Part shown: piece after piece, positions 6,383-13,595 of the stretch
Numbering within the stretch: the first letter of the stretch is position 1
Layout of the letters: the number at the start of each line of letters is the position of its first letter
NCBI GenBank assembly: GCA_002422955.1
Contig: DITY01000208.1
Coordinates: 1-13,595 of the forward strand
Length of the DNA: 13,595 nt
Direction of reading: 5' to 3'
Origin: Planctomycetaceae bacterium UBA6172
GTDB lineage: Bacteria; Planctomycetota; Planctomycetia; Pirellulales; Pirellulaceae
Program-made: the position numbers and the translations under genes
Notes under the pieces: model-generated
What the model was told of the DNA's origin: nothing
What the model saw: the letters and a program-made list of their open reading frames with translations, nothing else
The model's database searches: none

Positions 6383-6769
6383 ATGTCCTCCACCACCACC
6401 GTCGAACCCATTTTGGACTTGGAAAACGCTCCCAGGAGTTTGCGATCGATGCCATTGACAGAGGACACGGTCCGCGAAGCGCTCAAGCAGGTGATCGACC
6501 CCGAGCTTTACATCAACATCGTCGACCTTGGGTTGGTCTATGTGATCGACGTCAAGGAACCGAAAGAGGATGGTCGGCACGACGTACACATCGAAATGAC
6601 GATGACCAGCCCGATGTGCCCCGCGGGGCCGCAGTTGGTGGGCGGCACCAAGGCGGCCGCGTCGGCGTTGCCGGAGGTCGATCAGGTCAACGTGAAGGTC
6701 GTGATGGACCCGCCGTGGAGCCAGGAGATGATGTCGGAAGATGCACGCGACCAACTGGGGATTTTTTAA
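6383..6769 (+). CDS. sufT: SufT/MIP18-family (DUF59) Fe-S cluster assembly factor
   Basis: A small cytosolic protein of 128 residues with one MIP18/DUF59 domain. The DPE motif is in VIDPELYINIVDLGLVY (about 38-53). The conserved cysteine is in TSPMCPAG (C79). The C-terminal signature DPPWSQEMMSEDARDQLGI is at 109-127. Members help mature Fe-S proteins, and SufT is a stand-alone bacterial form found with suf genes. The sufBCDS core is not in this window. It follows the SufR-like gene on the same strand and is probably cotranscribed. ATG 6383 is preferred because it gives a normal short N-terminus. ATG 6299, overlapping the sufR stop as ATGA, would add 28 low-complexity Ser/Thr/Pro residues and could be used by translational coupling. 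Confidence 0.8.
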   Translation: MSSTTTVEPILDLENAPRSLRSMPLTEDTVREALKQVIDPELYINIVDLGLVYVIDVKEPKEDGRHDVHIEMTMTSPMCPAGPQLVGGTKAAASALPEVDQVNVKVVMDPPWSQEMMSEDARDQLGIF

Positions 6770-6857
6770 TAGGACAGCGATCAGTAGCAAGCCGCGGCCA
6801 ATAGGCAGGTGTTCTCTGGGGGCCTGAGCAGTCTGGCGGCAGCCCAACGCCTGCAAG

Positions 6858-6886
6858 TTCACTGCCTGAAGCTGTCATGTTATGCT
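6858..6886 (+). promoter_or_regulatory. Candidate promoter of the mfn cassette
   Basis: TTCACT at 6858-6863 (four of six), a 17-base spacer, then TATGCT at 6881-6886 (four of six) preceded by TGT, an extended -10 element (TGn). The predicted transcript start is near 6893, giving a leader of about 95 bases. The 218-base gap after sufT suggests the mfn genes can be expressed on their own, though read-through from sufT is not excluded because no terminator is visible between them. Confidence 0.4.
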
Positions 6887-6987
6887 CGGGGTGAGGATGT
6901 TCGCTGCCGACCGCCGACAGCAACTCGGTCGGTGGAGTCTGCTGGAAACGGTCGCCCGGTCGTGGCGAATCGATAAAGGATGCGTGG

Positions 6988-8001
6988 ATGAAAGTTTTTT
7001 TGGCCGAGTACGTCTGCGGAGGCGGTTTCGGCACCACTCCGATTGACCGAATTGAAGACTCGCTGAGACTTGAAGGTTCGGCGATGGCCGTCGCGCTGGC
7101 GGAGGACTTGGCCAAGGTCGCGGAAGTCGTGATGCCAATCGATGTTCGCTTGCGTCCTTGCCTGCCGGCTTGCGAGGAGCATCCGATCCATCCCGAAGAA
7201 TCGTTGTGGGGTCAATGGGCGAAGGCCGCCACGGGGTGTGACGCGGCGATCATCATCGCCCCGGAGAAGGGTGGGATTCTGGCCAAGGCGGTCGGGATGC
7301 TGCGGGCCGCCGGCGTTGATGTGATCGCCAGCACGGGCGATTTCCTCCGCGTGGCGAGCGACAAGCTGCAGATGGCGCGGGCGATGCACACGGCCGGGGT
7401 GCCGCACCCGGCGACGCTGCTCCCCAATGACGCCAAGTCTCAGGCGCGGTTGCGCAAGGCTGGTCAGATCATCGTCAAGCCGCGCGACGGTTGCGGTACG
7501 GAGTCAATCCGCTTGTACGATGATCTCGACAGCGCGATGAAACTCGCCGGCGAAAACGATTTGGTGCAGGGCTACGTTCCAGGGATGCCCGCCTCGGTCT
7601 CGGTGATCGTGGAAGGGAGCGAAATGGTGATCCTGCCCGCGGTCTCGCAGGATATCGCGATCCGAAATTGTGCTTATCTCGGTGGCCGTGGTCCGCTGCC
7701 GAACGATCAGCAGCGCCGTGCGGCGAGTTTGGCGCAGTGCGCGATCGCCGCGATGCCGCCCAATGCGCGAGGCTTCATCGGTCTCGATTTGGTGTTGGCC
7801 GATGACCCGAGCCACGACGTCGTGATCGAGATCAATCCTCGCCTGACCACTTCGTACGTCGGCCTGCGACGCATGGTCTCGGGGAACCTTGCCGCGCGGC
7901 TGCTGGGGTTGCAGTTCGGTCCGGTGCAGTGCAAGACGGGGCCAGACGAAGTTCGCTGGACCCGCGATGGCCAGGTCTGGGTCGGCGGGCAATTGGTCTA
8001 A
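6988..8001 (+). CDS. mfnD: ATP-grasp ligase, MfnD-like (tyramine/tyrosine-glutamate ligase)
   Basis: A cytosolic protein of 337 residues. The N-terminal domain (1-120) starts KVFLAEYVCGGG and includes APEKGGILAK at 91-100, typical of the ATP-grasp proteins linked to C1 metabolism. The ATP-grasp core has SDKLQMARAM (124-133), the nucleotide loop IIVKPRDGCGTES (161-173), GLDLVL with metal ligand D267, and VIEINPRLTTSY (279-290) with E281 and N283. In methanogens MfnD joins glutamate to tyramine in methanofuran synthesis. Related bacterial proteins act in methylofuran synthesis, where tyrosine may replace tyramine. Which substrate is used here cannot be read from sequence. It is the first gene of the mfnD-F-E cassette. 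AAGGA at 6976-6980, 7 bases before the ATG, supports the start. One base separates its stop from the next ATG, so the two are cotranslated. Confidence 0.8.
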   Translation: MKVFLAEYVCGGGFGTTPIDRIEDSLRLEGSAMAVALAEDLAKVAEVVMPIDVRLRPCLPACEEHPIHPEESLWGQWAKAATGCDAAIIIAPEKGGILAKAVGMLRAAGVDVIASTGDFLRVASDKLQMARAMHTAGVPHPATLLPNDAKSQARLRKAGQIIVKPRDGCGTESIRLYDDLDSAMKLAGENDLVQGYVPGMPASVSVIVEGSEMVILPAVSQDIAIRNCAYLGGRGPLPNDQQRRAASLAQCAIAAMPPNARGFIGLDLVLADDPSHDVVIEINPRLTTSYVGLRRMVSGNLAARLLGLQFGPVQCKTGPDEVRWTRDGQVWVGGQLV

Positions 8002-8002
8002 C

Positions 8003-9103
8003 ATGTCGGATCCGCGCGTGTTGGGGATCGACATCGGTGGCGCCAACATCAAGGCGGCGACCGTTGCGGGTGAGTCGGCGGCGGTTCGGTTTTCGTTGTG
8101 GCGCGAGCCTGATCGACTAGCCGATCAGCTCGTCGCGATCGCCAACCGCTGTGCCCCCTGCGATGCTTGGGCAGTGACCATGACCGGCGAGATGGCGGAC
8201 TGCTTCCCTTGCCGGGCGGATGGGGTGCTCAGCTTGGTGGTCTCAACCCGCGCGGCCGCCGACGCGCTCGGCATTCGCGATTTGACCTTTTACCGGGTCG
8301 ATGGTCGCTTCGTGCAGGCCGACGACGCGGCGCGAGATCCGCTGCCGATCGCATCGGCGAATTGGCATGCGCTCGCGGCTTGGGTTGCGACCCTGATCGA
8401 TTCGCCCGCGCTGCTGATCGACGTCGGCGGCACGACCACGGATATCATCCCGCTTGAGCCGCAGCCGCCATCATCACTGGGGTCGGGCGATCGCGGCGTC
8501 GCGACTTCGAGCCGAACCGATTTTGATCGTCTGGTTACGGGTCAGCTGGTCTACCTCGGCGGAGAACGCACGCCGGTCTGCGCGGTGGTGGACGCCTTGC
8601 CTTATGGCGATGGCAGCGTATCGGTGATGCGTGAAGTATTCGCCAACCTGGATGACTGTGCCCTGGTGCTGGGCCTTGGCGAGGAACACCCCAACGATCG
8701 CGAAAGCTGTGATGGGCAACCGCGAACGGCGGCGGCCGCCAAGAATCGGTTGGCGCGAATGATCGGCCTCGATGGCAGCGCTGTGGAGCCGGCGGCGGCC
8801 AGCCGCATGGCTCGCGCCGTGGTGGCAGCCGCCTCGGCAGCGCTGATCCGCGGCATCGCCGCTCAGCCGCGGCGGCATGTCGGTCGCTGGATCCTGTCGG
8901 GACATGCGGCGGAATACTTCTTGCCCGACCTGCAGACCGCATTCCGCGACACGCGGGTCGAACGTCTGAGCGAACGTGTCGGTAGGGCACGCTCCCGAGT
9001 CGCTCCGGCGGTGGCATGCGCGGCGCTGCGCGAGGCGGAGCTCACAGCCCAAGCGACCGCTCGGCTTCGAGACTTGGATGCGAGCCGCGAGAACTCGAGA
9101 TGA
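8003..9103 (+). CDS. mfnF: MfnF-like H4MPT-linked C1 pathway protein (hydantoinase/ASKHA fold)
   Basis: A protein of 366 residues with the actin-like ATPase fold shared with hydantoinase A. The first phosphate motif is LGIDIGGANIKAAT (7-20), the second is LLIDVGGTTTDIIPL (137-151), and a C-terminal adenosine-type motif is WILSGHAAEYFL (296-307). TMTGEMADCF (59-68) and LVTGQLVYLGGERTPV (177-192) are characteristic of the H4MPT-linked C1 transfer group. In methanogens MfnF condenses the diphosphate of the aminomethylfuran unit with glutamyltyramine, releasing pyrophosphate. The flanking MfnD-like and MfnE-like genes make that role likely. ATG 8003 follows the mfnD stop by one base. An in-frame open stretch runs back to 7889 inside mfnD but is not needed. 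A stretch at 232-245 lacks clear motifs and may be a loop insertion. Confidence 0.82.
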   Translation: MSDPRVLGIDIGGANIKAATVAGESAAVRFSLWREPDRLADQLVAIANRCAPCDAWAVTMTGEMADCFPCRADGVLSLVVSTRAAADALGIRDLTFYRVDGRFVQADDAARDPLPIASANWHALAAWVATLIDSPALLIDVGGTTTDIIPLEPQPPSSLGSGDRGVATSSRTDFDRLVTGQLVYLGGERTPVCAVVDALPYGDGSVSVMREVFANLDDCALVLGLGEEHPNDRESCDGQPRTAAAAKNRLARMIGLDGSAVEPAAASRMARAVVAAASAALIRGIAAQPRRHVGRWILSGHAAEYFLPDLQTAFRDTRVERLSERVGRARSRVAPAVACAALREAELTAQATARLRDLDASRENSR

Positions 9104-9110
9104 GTGTACG

Positions 9111-9668
9111 ATGTCGACCATCGTCGTAAAGATTGGCGGTAGCCTGCTGACGCATCCGGAATTGCCGCGGCAGTTGAGCCATTGGCTCGAGGGCCATGAG
9201 CGCGCCGCGTTGGTCGTCGGCGGCGGCGAGATGATCGATGCGGTGCGGCGGTGGGATGCGATCCATCAGCTCGATCCTGTCCGCACACACTGGCGCTGCG
9301 TCCGGATGCTACGGCACACCGCGGAACTGGTCGCCGACTGGTTGCCCGCGGCGACGCTGATCGAAACGCCGCACCAGTTTGAAGCCTATCGGCTTGAGCA
9401 GCCCGCCGGGATTTACGTGGTCCCGCCCGACACCTTCTACCATTTGGGCAGCGGCGACCGCTTGCCGTGCGACTGGACGACCACGTCCGACAGCATCGCG
9501 GGGTTGCTAGCGCGAAAACTGTGGGCTAGCCGAATGGTACTGTGGAAATCTTGTCCGCTCCCCGAGGGACTCGACCTGGCTGCCGCGACGGCACGAGGGA
9601 TCGTCGACCCGGTGTTGGCTGATCTGATCGACGGCACGATCCGCACCGAGTGGGTCCGCTTGGAATGA
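9111..9668 (+). CDS. mfnE: MfnE-like amino acid kinase family protein
   Basis: A compact protein of 185 residues of the aspartate/glutamate/uridylate kinase fold. The N-terminal phosphate loop is VVKIGGSLL (5-13). LVVGGGEMIDAVRRWD (34-49) forms the glycine-rich substrate loop. DWTTTSDSIAGLLAR (121-135) is the signature of this subgroup, and LWKSCPL at 144-150 supplies the second lysine. In methanogens MfnE phosphorylates aminomethylfuran phosphate to the diphosphate consumed by MfnF. The protein is shorter than most kinases of the superfamily, as expected for this subgroup. ATG 9111 lies 7 bases after the mfnF stop; longer in-frame starts would overlap mfnF by more than 100 bases. It is the last gene of the cassette and converges on the minus-strand gene ending at 9703. 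Confidence 0.8.
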   Translation: MSTIVVKIGGSLLTHPELPRQLSHWLEGHERAALVVGGGEMIDAVRRWDAIHQLDPVRTHWRCVRMLRHTAELVADWLPAATLIETPHQFEAYRLEQPAGIYVVPPDTFYHLGSGDRLPCDWTTTSDSIAGLLARKLWASRMVLWKSCPLPEGLDLAAATARGIVDPVLADLIDGTIRTEWVRLE

Positions 9669-9702
9669 CGGACCGGGGAGATTGGCCGCGTCGGCGGGGC
9701 GG

Positions 9703-10023
9703 TCAACGCCGCATGGGAAGGTAGCTCCGCAACCGGTCAATCAACCACCACTGCATGACCAGCATCGCAACCGGGCCGATCAAGACCAGCACTTGAGTCA
9801 CCCGTACGTCGCGGAGCCACGCACCGGCCTCGCTGTCGAGCTCCTGGAGCAACGCCAGCACCAAGCCTCCATTGATGAACAGCAGCAGGCCGGCGACCAC
9901 CGCCCAGGCCAACGTCGCCAGACACCCGGAATAACCGATCCCCGTCAGTTGGCTGGGGTCGAACTCCTCCGCTTCCTGCCTGGGCGCGGCTGACTCGAGA
10001 TGGGACCGTTGGGAGGTGATCAT
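9703..10023 (-). CDS. Small two-helix membrane protein, unknown function
   Basis: The predicted protein has 106 residues. A polar N-terminus of about 30 residues is followed by two hydrophobic segments, about 32-59 (LATLAWAVVAGLLLFINGG) and about 75-95 (TQVLVLIGPVAMLVMQWW). A short charged loop (ELDSEAGAWLRD) lies between them and a basic tail RLRSYLPMRR at the end. I do not recognise a family. The ATG at 10023 overlaps the stop of the upstream oxidoreductase gene as ATGA, so the two are translationally coupled and probably cotranscribed with atpC. A longer frame back to 10098 exists but would lie within the oxidoreductase gene. Its role may be linked to the reductase at the membrane, but this is only contextual. 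Confidence 0.65.
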   Translation of the reverse strand: MITSQRSHLESAAPRQEAEEFDPSQLTGIGYSGCLATLAWAVVAGLLLFINGGLVLALLQELDSEAGAWLRDVRVTQVLVLIGPVAMLVMQWWLIDRLRSYLPMRR

Positions 10024-11690
10024 GGGTCTTCGATCGACCGAATCGCCATGCCGCCGGTCAAGTTGCGAACGTTCTCCCAACCCTTGCCGCGAAGCCAACA
10101 GGCGGCGACGTGAGCCCGCTTGCCGGAGTGGCAGACGGTGATGGTCGGGAGGTCGGGATCGAGTTCACCCCAGCGGTCGGCGAGTTCATCGACCGGTATC
10201 CCGATCGCACCCTCCAAGGGCAATTCGTCTCGCTCCCGCTTGCTGCGAACGTCGAGCACTTGATGGCCTGACAAGTCCGCACCGGGGGGGACGACCGATG
10301 GCTGTCCCTCCAGATCATTGATGGCCGCGAAGGCCGCCATGTGGACCGGATCTTTGGCAGACCCGAACGGCGGCGCGTAGGCCAAGTCGAGTTGGCCCAA
10401 GTGGTAGACGGTGCCGCCGAAGTGCATCGCGGTCGCGATCACGTCGATGCGTTTGTCGACGCCCAGGCCGCCGACGCCTTGCGCGCCGAGGATCCGACCG
10501 TCGGCGGGTGCGTAGACGAGTTTCAGAAACATCGACTCGGCGCCCGGGAAATAACCGGAATGGTGAGTCGCTTGGATGATCACCGCGCGGTGGTCGATGC
10601 CGTAACCGTCGAGAGCCGCTTCGCTCAGGCCGGTGCAGGCGGCGGTCAAGCCGAAGACGCGAACGATCGACGTGCCGAGGACCGAGCCCATCGGTTGGGC
10701 GCTGCCGCAGGCGGCATGGGCACCCGCGATCCGGCCCGATCGATTGGCGGGACCGGCCAAGGGGATCCGCATCCGCGAATCGAGGACGCCATGAAGGTAC
10801 TCGACCATGTCGCCGACCGCGTAAATGTTCGGGTCGGCGGTCCGCATGAATTCATCGACGACCAAGCCGCCGGCCTTGCCGATCGATAAACCGGCCTCGA
10901 CCGCCAAGCCGACTCGCGGGCGAACGCCGGCCCCGATAACGATCAGATCGGTCGGGATGACCGTGCCGTCCGACAGTTCCACCGTGGTGGCGCGTCCGTC
11001 CGCGCGTCGCAGGCCGGCGATTTCGCTCGCCAGGTGCAGCGTCACTCCGTGGCTCCGCAGCTCGCGTTCGACGCCTCGCGCGAGGTGTCGATCGAGCGGC
11101 TTGAGGACTTGATCGAGCCGTTCGATCAGGGTGACACGAATCCCGATCCGGACCAGCTGCTCGACCACCTCGAGACCGACAAAACCGGCTCCGACCACCA
11201 CCGCGTCGGAGACATTGGCAGCCTGGATCTGGTTGAGGACCGCGTCCATGTCCGGCAGCGTCCAGAGGTGGCGAACGTTGTCGCAGGGCGGCTGCATGAA
11301 AGCGGGCGAGATCGGTTCGGATCCGGTGGACAGGATCAACCGGTCATAGGGGATCGCGAACGGCTCGCCGGTCGCATGATCGATCCCTTCGACGACCCGT
11401 GCCGGACGATCGATACGGGTCGCCTCGAAACCGGTTTTCACCGCGATGCGAAAGCGATTCCAGAACAGTTCGGCGGTCGTGACCAGCAACTTGGACCGCT
11501 GGGCGATCTCTCCGCCCAGGTGATAAGGGATGCCACAGTTGGCGAAGGAGACATACGGGCCTTTCTCCAACACCGTGATCTCGGCGTTGGCGTTGGTACG
11601 TCGAGCCCTGGCGGCCGCGGACGCGCCACCGGCGACGCCGCCGATGACGACGATCCGCAGTGGCCGGTCGGACGCATCGTGAGCGTTCAT
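10020..11690 (-). CDS. CoA-disulfide reductase fused to a rhodanese domain
   Basis: A flavoprotein of 556 residues. The FAD-binding loop is VVIGGVAGGASAAARARR (14-31). The single redox cysteine is in SFANCGIPYHLGG (C52), the hallmark of CoA-disulfide reductase and related NADH oxidases. The NAD(P)H loop is VVVGAGFVGLEVVEQL (164-179). IYAVGDMVE (289-297) closes the FAD site. YHLGQLDLAYAPPFGSAKDPV (429-449) is the dimerisation-domain signature with a conserved tyrosine. A rhodanese domain occupies about 470-556 with catalytic C520 in CHSGKRAH. Such CoADR-RHD fusions reduce CoA disulfide, CoA persulfide or polysulfide with NAD(P)H. The exact substrate is unknown here. The gene begins 28 bases after atpC and overlaps the small membrane protein gene, so it seems to sit in the ATP synthase operon. 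ATG 11690 is chosen because the frame upstream of it runs into atpC. Confidence 0.88.
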   Translation of the reverse strand: MNAHDASDRPLRIVVIGGVAGGASAAARARRTNANAEITVLEKGPYVSFANCGIPYHLGGEIAQRSKLLVTTAELFWNRFRIAVKTGFEATRIDRPARVVEGIDHATGEPFAIPYDRLILSTGSEPISPAFMQPPCDNVRHLWTLPDMDAVLNQIQAANVSDAVVVGAGFVGLEVVEQLVRIGIRVTLIERLDQVLKPLDRHLARGVERELRSHGVTLHLASEIAGLRRADGRATTVELSDGTVIPTDLIVIGAGVRPRVGLAVEAGLSIGKAGGLVVDEFMRTADPNIYAVGDMVEYLHGVLDSRMRIPLAGPANRSGRIAGAHAACGSAQPMGSVLGTSIVRVFGLTAACTGLSEAALDGYGIDHRAVIIQATHHSGYFPGAESMFLKLVYAPADGRILGAQGVGGLGVDKRIDVIATAMHFGGTVYHLGQLDLAYAPPFGSAKDPVHMAAFAAINDLEGQPSVVPPGADLSGHQVLDVRSKRERDELPLEGAIGIPVDELADRWGELDPDLPTITVCHSGKRAHVAACWLRGKGWENVRNLTGGMAIRSIEDP

Positions 11691-11718
11691 CGAAGAACTC
11701 GTGGTGAGCGGTGTCGAA

Positions 11719-12114
11719 CTAAGACTTGCGCACCGCGGTTCGCAGCAGCCCCCGGGCGCGCATGATCGACGCGGCACGGAGTTGTTGCTGTTCGGGCGAG
11801 CTGGCGGGGGAAGCGAGCGCTGCTTCCAATTCCTTTTCCGCCGCATCGATGTCGAGCGACTTGGCCGGCAATGCCCGCGCGGTCAATACGGAGACCACAT
11901 CCTTCTCCACCTGGGCGAATCCGCCGTCGATGAAATAGGACTCGACGCCCGTCTCGGTGTGCAGACGCATCTGTCCGTAACCGAGTCGTCCGATCATGGC
12001 GGCCCGGCCGCCACGAATCCCCAGTTCTCCGTCGTACATCGGCAGGACCAATTCCTGGACGACGCGATCCATTTCGGTCCGCTCGGGCGTGACCACTACG
12101 CAGCGAATCGACAT
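11719..12114 (-). CDS. atpC: F1F0 ATP synthase subunit epsilon
   Basis: The predicted protein has 131 residues. The N-terminal beta-sandwich (1-87) has the family pattern: CVVVTPERTEMDRVVQELVLP, then GELGIRGGRAAMIGRLGYG, then YFIDGGFAQVEKDVVSVLT. The C-terminal part (about 88-131) can form the two helices (AAEKELEAAL, then QLRAASIMRARGLL) that in bacterial epsilon subunits regulate ATP hydrolysis. It is part of the rotor stalk, binding gamma and the c-ring. The gene starts 5 bases after the atpD stop, the standard atpD-atpC order, and is followed by the CoA-disulfide reductase gene 28 bases on. Confidence 0.92.
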   Translation of the reverse strand: MSIRCVVVTPERTEMDRVVQELVLPMYDGELGIRGGRAAMIGRLGYGQMRLHTETGVESYFIDGGFAQVEKDVVSVLTARALPAKSLDIDAAEKELEAALASPASSPEQQQLRAASIMRARGLLRTAVRKS

Positions 12115-12119
12115 GACGC

Positions 12120-13571
12120 TTACCTCTTACCTTCAGCCATCTTCTTGGCTTGAGCTTCCGCCTGTTCGACCACACCGACGTACATGAACGCCTGCTCCGG
12201 CAGGTGATCCCATTTGCCATCGCAGATTTCTTCGAAGCTGCGGATCGTTTCCGCCAGCGGCGTGATCTCACCCGCCTTGCCGGTGAAGACCTGCGCGACC
12301 AAGAACGGTTGCGACATGAACCGCTCGATCCGGCGAGCGCGATGGACGATCTGCTTGTCGCCCTCACTCAGCTCGTCGACGCCGAGGATGGCGATGATGT
12401 CCTGGAGTTCACGATAACGCTGCAGAATCGTCTGCACGCGACGGGCGATGGCGTAGTGCCGCGCGCCGACGTGTTGCGGATCGAGAATTCGCGAGTTCGA
12501 AGCGAGCGGGTCAATCGCCGGATAGATCCCCTTTTCGGAGATCGACCGTTCGAGATAGATGAACGCGTCCAGCTGGCCGAACGCGGTCGCCGGGGCCGGG
12601 TCGGTCGGGTCGTCGGCGGGGACGTACACGGCTTGCACCGACGTGATCGCGCCTTTGTTGGTACTGGTGATCCGTTCCTGGAGCGCGCCCATCTCAGTGG
12701 CCAGCGTCGGCTGATAACCGACGGCGGAAGGCATTCGGCCCAACAGCGCCGATACTTCGCTGCCCGCTTGAGAGAAGCGGAAGATGTTGTCGATGAATAA
12801 CAGCGTATCCGCGCCGGTGGTGTCACGGAAATACTCGGCCATCGTCAGCGCGGAGAGGGCGACGCGGAGACGCGAACCAGGCGGCTCGTTCATCTGGCCG
12901 AAGACCATGCAGGTCTGTTCGATGACCTTGCGACCGGTTTCGCCGATCTCGGTTTCTTGCATTTCCAACCACAAGTCGGTCCCTTCGCGGGTCCGCTCAC
13001 CGACGCCAGCGAACACCGAGTATCCGCCGTGACTGCTGGCGATTCGGGCGATCAATTCGGTGAGGATGACCGTCTTGCCAAGACCGGCACCGCCGAACAA
13101 TCCGGCCTTGCCACCACGGACGAAGGGGGTCAGCAGGTCGACGACCTTGATGCCTGTCTCGAAGACTTCGGTGTTGGTCGAGAGCTCGTTGATCGGGGGA
13201 GCTTGGCGGTGAATCGGCCAATAATCGTCAGCGACGACATCGCCACGCTTGTCGATCGGTTCGCCGAGCACGTTGAACACGCGTCCGAGCGTCGCTTTGC
13301 CGACGGGAACGGTGACCGGCTTACCGGTGTCGACCACTTCCATGCCCCGCATCATCCCTTCGGTGCTCCCCAAGGCGATCGCACGCACGCGACCGCCACC
13401 GAGGTGCTGTTGCACTTCGCCGACCAAGCGAATGGTGATTCCCTTGTGCTCCGAATCGATCCGGATCGCGTTGTAGATCGGCGGCAGGTGGCCGCTGGGA
13501 AACTCGACGTCGAAAGTCGAGCCGATGACCTGGGTGACGTGACCGACGAAGTTATCAGTTGCGGTGGACAT
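12120..13571 (-). CDS. atpD: F1F0 ATP synthase subunit beta
   Basis: The predicted protein has 483 residues, close to the usual length, and is complete. It is the catalytic subunit of the F1 head. The nucleotide loop reads GGAGLGKT at 160-167, with K166; most homologues have GGAGVGKT. The catalytic glutamate is in GERTREG (E192). Walker B is LLFIDNIFRFSQAGSEVSALLGRMPSAVGYQPTL (257-290, D261). AVYVPADDPTDPAPAT (314-329) is near-canonical, with Pro where Leu is usual. The DELSEED segment that meets gamma reads DELSEGD (399-405). The N-terminal barrel starts GHVTQVIGSTFDVEFP. ATG 13571 gives the normal N-terminus. The operon continues to the right of the window on the minus strand, presumably with gamma and alpha. 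Confidence 0.97.
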   Translation of the reverse strand: MSTATDNFVGHVTQVIGSTFDVEFPSGHLPPIYNAIRIDSEHKGITIRLVGEVQQHLGGGRVRAIALGSTEGMMRGMEVVDTGKPVTVPVGKATLGRVFNVLGEPIDKRGDVVADDYWPIHRQAPPINELSTNTEVFETGIKVVDLLTPFVRGGKAGLFGGAGLGKTVILTELIARIASSHGGYSVFAGVGERTREGTDLWLEMQETEIGETGRKVIEQTCMVFGQMNEPPGSRLRVALSALTMAEYFRDTTGADTLLFIDNIFRFSQAGSEVSALLGRMPSAVGYQPTLATEMGALQERITSTNKGAITSVQAVYVPADDPTDPAPATAFGQLDAFIYLERSISEKGIYPAIDPLASNSRILDPQHVGARHYAIARRVQTILQRYRELQDIIAILGVDELSEGDKQIVHRARRIERFMSQPFLVAQVFTGKAGEITPLAETIRSFEEICDGKWDHLPEQAFMYVGVVEQAEAQAKKMAEGKR

Positions 13572-13595
13572 GAGGAACTTGATGGTTGATGGGCA

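Noticed and set aside
9692..9711. Hairpin CGGCG/CGCCG between mfnE and the convergent membrane protein gene
   Set aside because: The stem has only five pairs with a 10-base loop, no T-run follows, and it overlaps the last codons of the minus-strand gene. It is too weak to call a terminator.
11034..11765. Plus-strand frame of 243 codons opposite the reductase gene
   Set aside because: It is antisense to a well-supported CoA-disulfide reductase. Its Asp/Arg/Gly-rich product is typical of antisense frames in GC-rich DNA.
12150..13589. Two long plus-strand frames (216 and 210 codons) opposite atpD
   Set aside because: Both lie antisense to the highly conserved atpD gene and have the composition of shadow frames.

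Overview
The window looks like chromosomal DNA of a planctomycete, most likely of the Pirellulaceae. This is inferred from two things. First, it carries a bacterial mfnD-mfnF-mfnE-type cassette (methanofuran/methylofuran biosynthesis), which in bacteria is largely limited to methylotrophs and planctomycetes using the tetrahydromethanopterin (H4MPT) C1 pathway. Second, many genes lack strong Shine-Dalgarno sequences. No rRNA or other marker is present to confirm the assignment. No tRNA, rRNA or CRISPR array was seen.

Layout. (1) Positions 1-168 hold the 3' end of a plus-strand gene. A strong hairpin separates it from a convergent minus-strand gene for a secreted CrtC/AttH lipocalin-like protein (229-1518). 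(2) A divergent intergenic region of about 390 bases leads to an AraC-family regulator (1911-2876). (3) An insertion sequence with an intact IS4-type DDE transposase (3252-4583) follows. Its ends are only tentatively placed. (4) About 850 bases carry no convincing gene but contain several hairpins and, at the far end, a good sigma70-type promoter overlapped by a 31-base dyad. (5) A plus-strand pair follows: a SufR-like Fe-S winged-helix regulator and a SufT/MIP18 Fe-S assembly factor. (6) After 218 bases with a second candidate promoter comes the tightly packed mfnD-mfnF-mfnE cassette (6988-9668). (7) Converging on it from the right is a minus-strand operon, in transcription order atpD, atpC, a CoA-disulfide reductase-rhodanese fusion, and a small two-helix membrane protein.

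How the genes work together. MfnE, MfnF and MfnD are expected to supply late steps of methanofuran-type cofactor synthesis: activation of the aminomethylfuran phosphate, condensation with the (glutamyl)tyramine or tyrosine unit, and glutamate ligation. The cofactor would serve H4MPT-linked formaldehyde oxidation. SufR and SufT form a self-contained Fe-S homeostasis pair with a probable autoregulatory operator. AtpD and AtpC are F1 ATP synthase subunits; the operon continues beyond the right edge. The left part (genes 229-4583) is visibly less GC-rich and contains the transposase, so it resembles an accessory region next to core metabolic genes.
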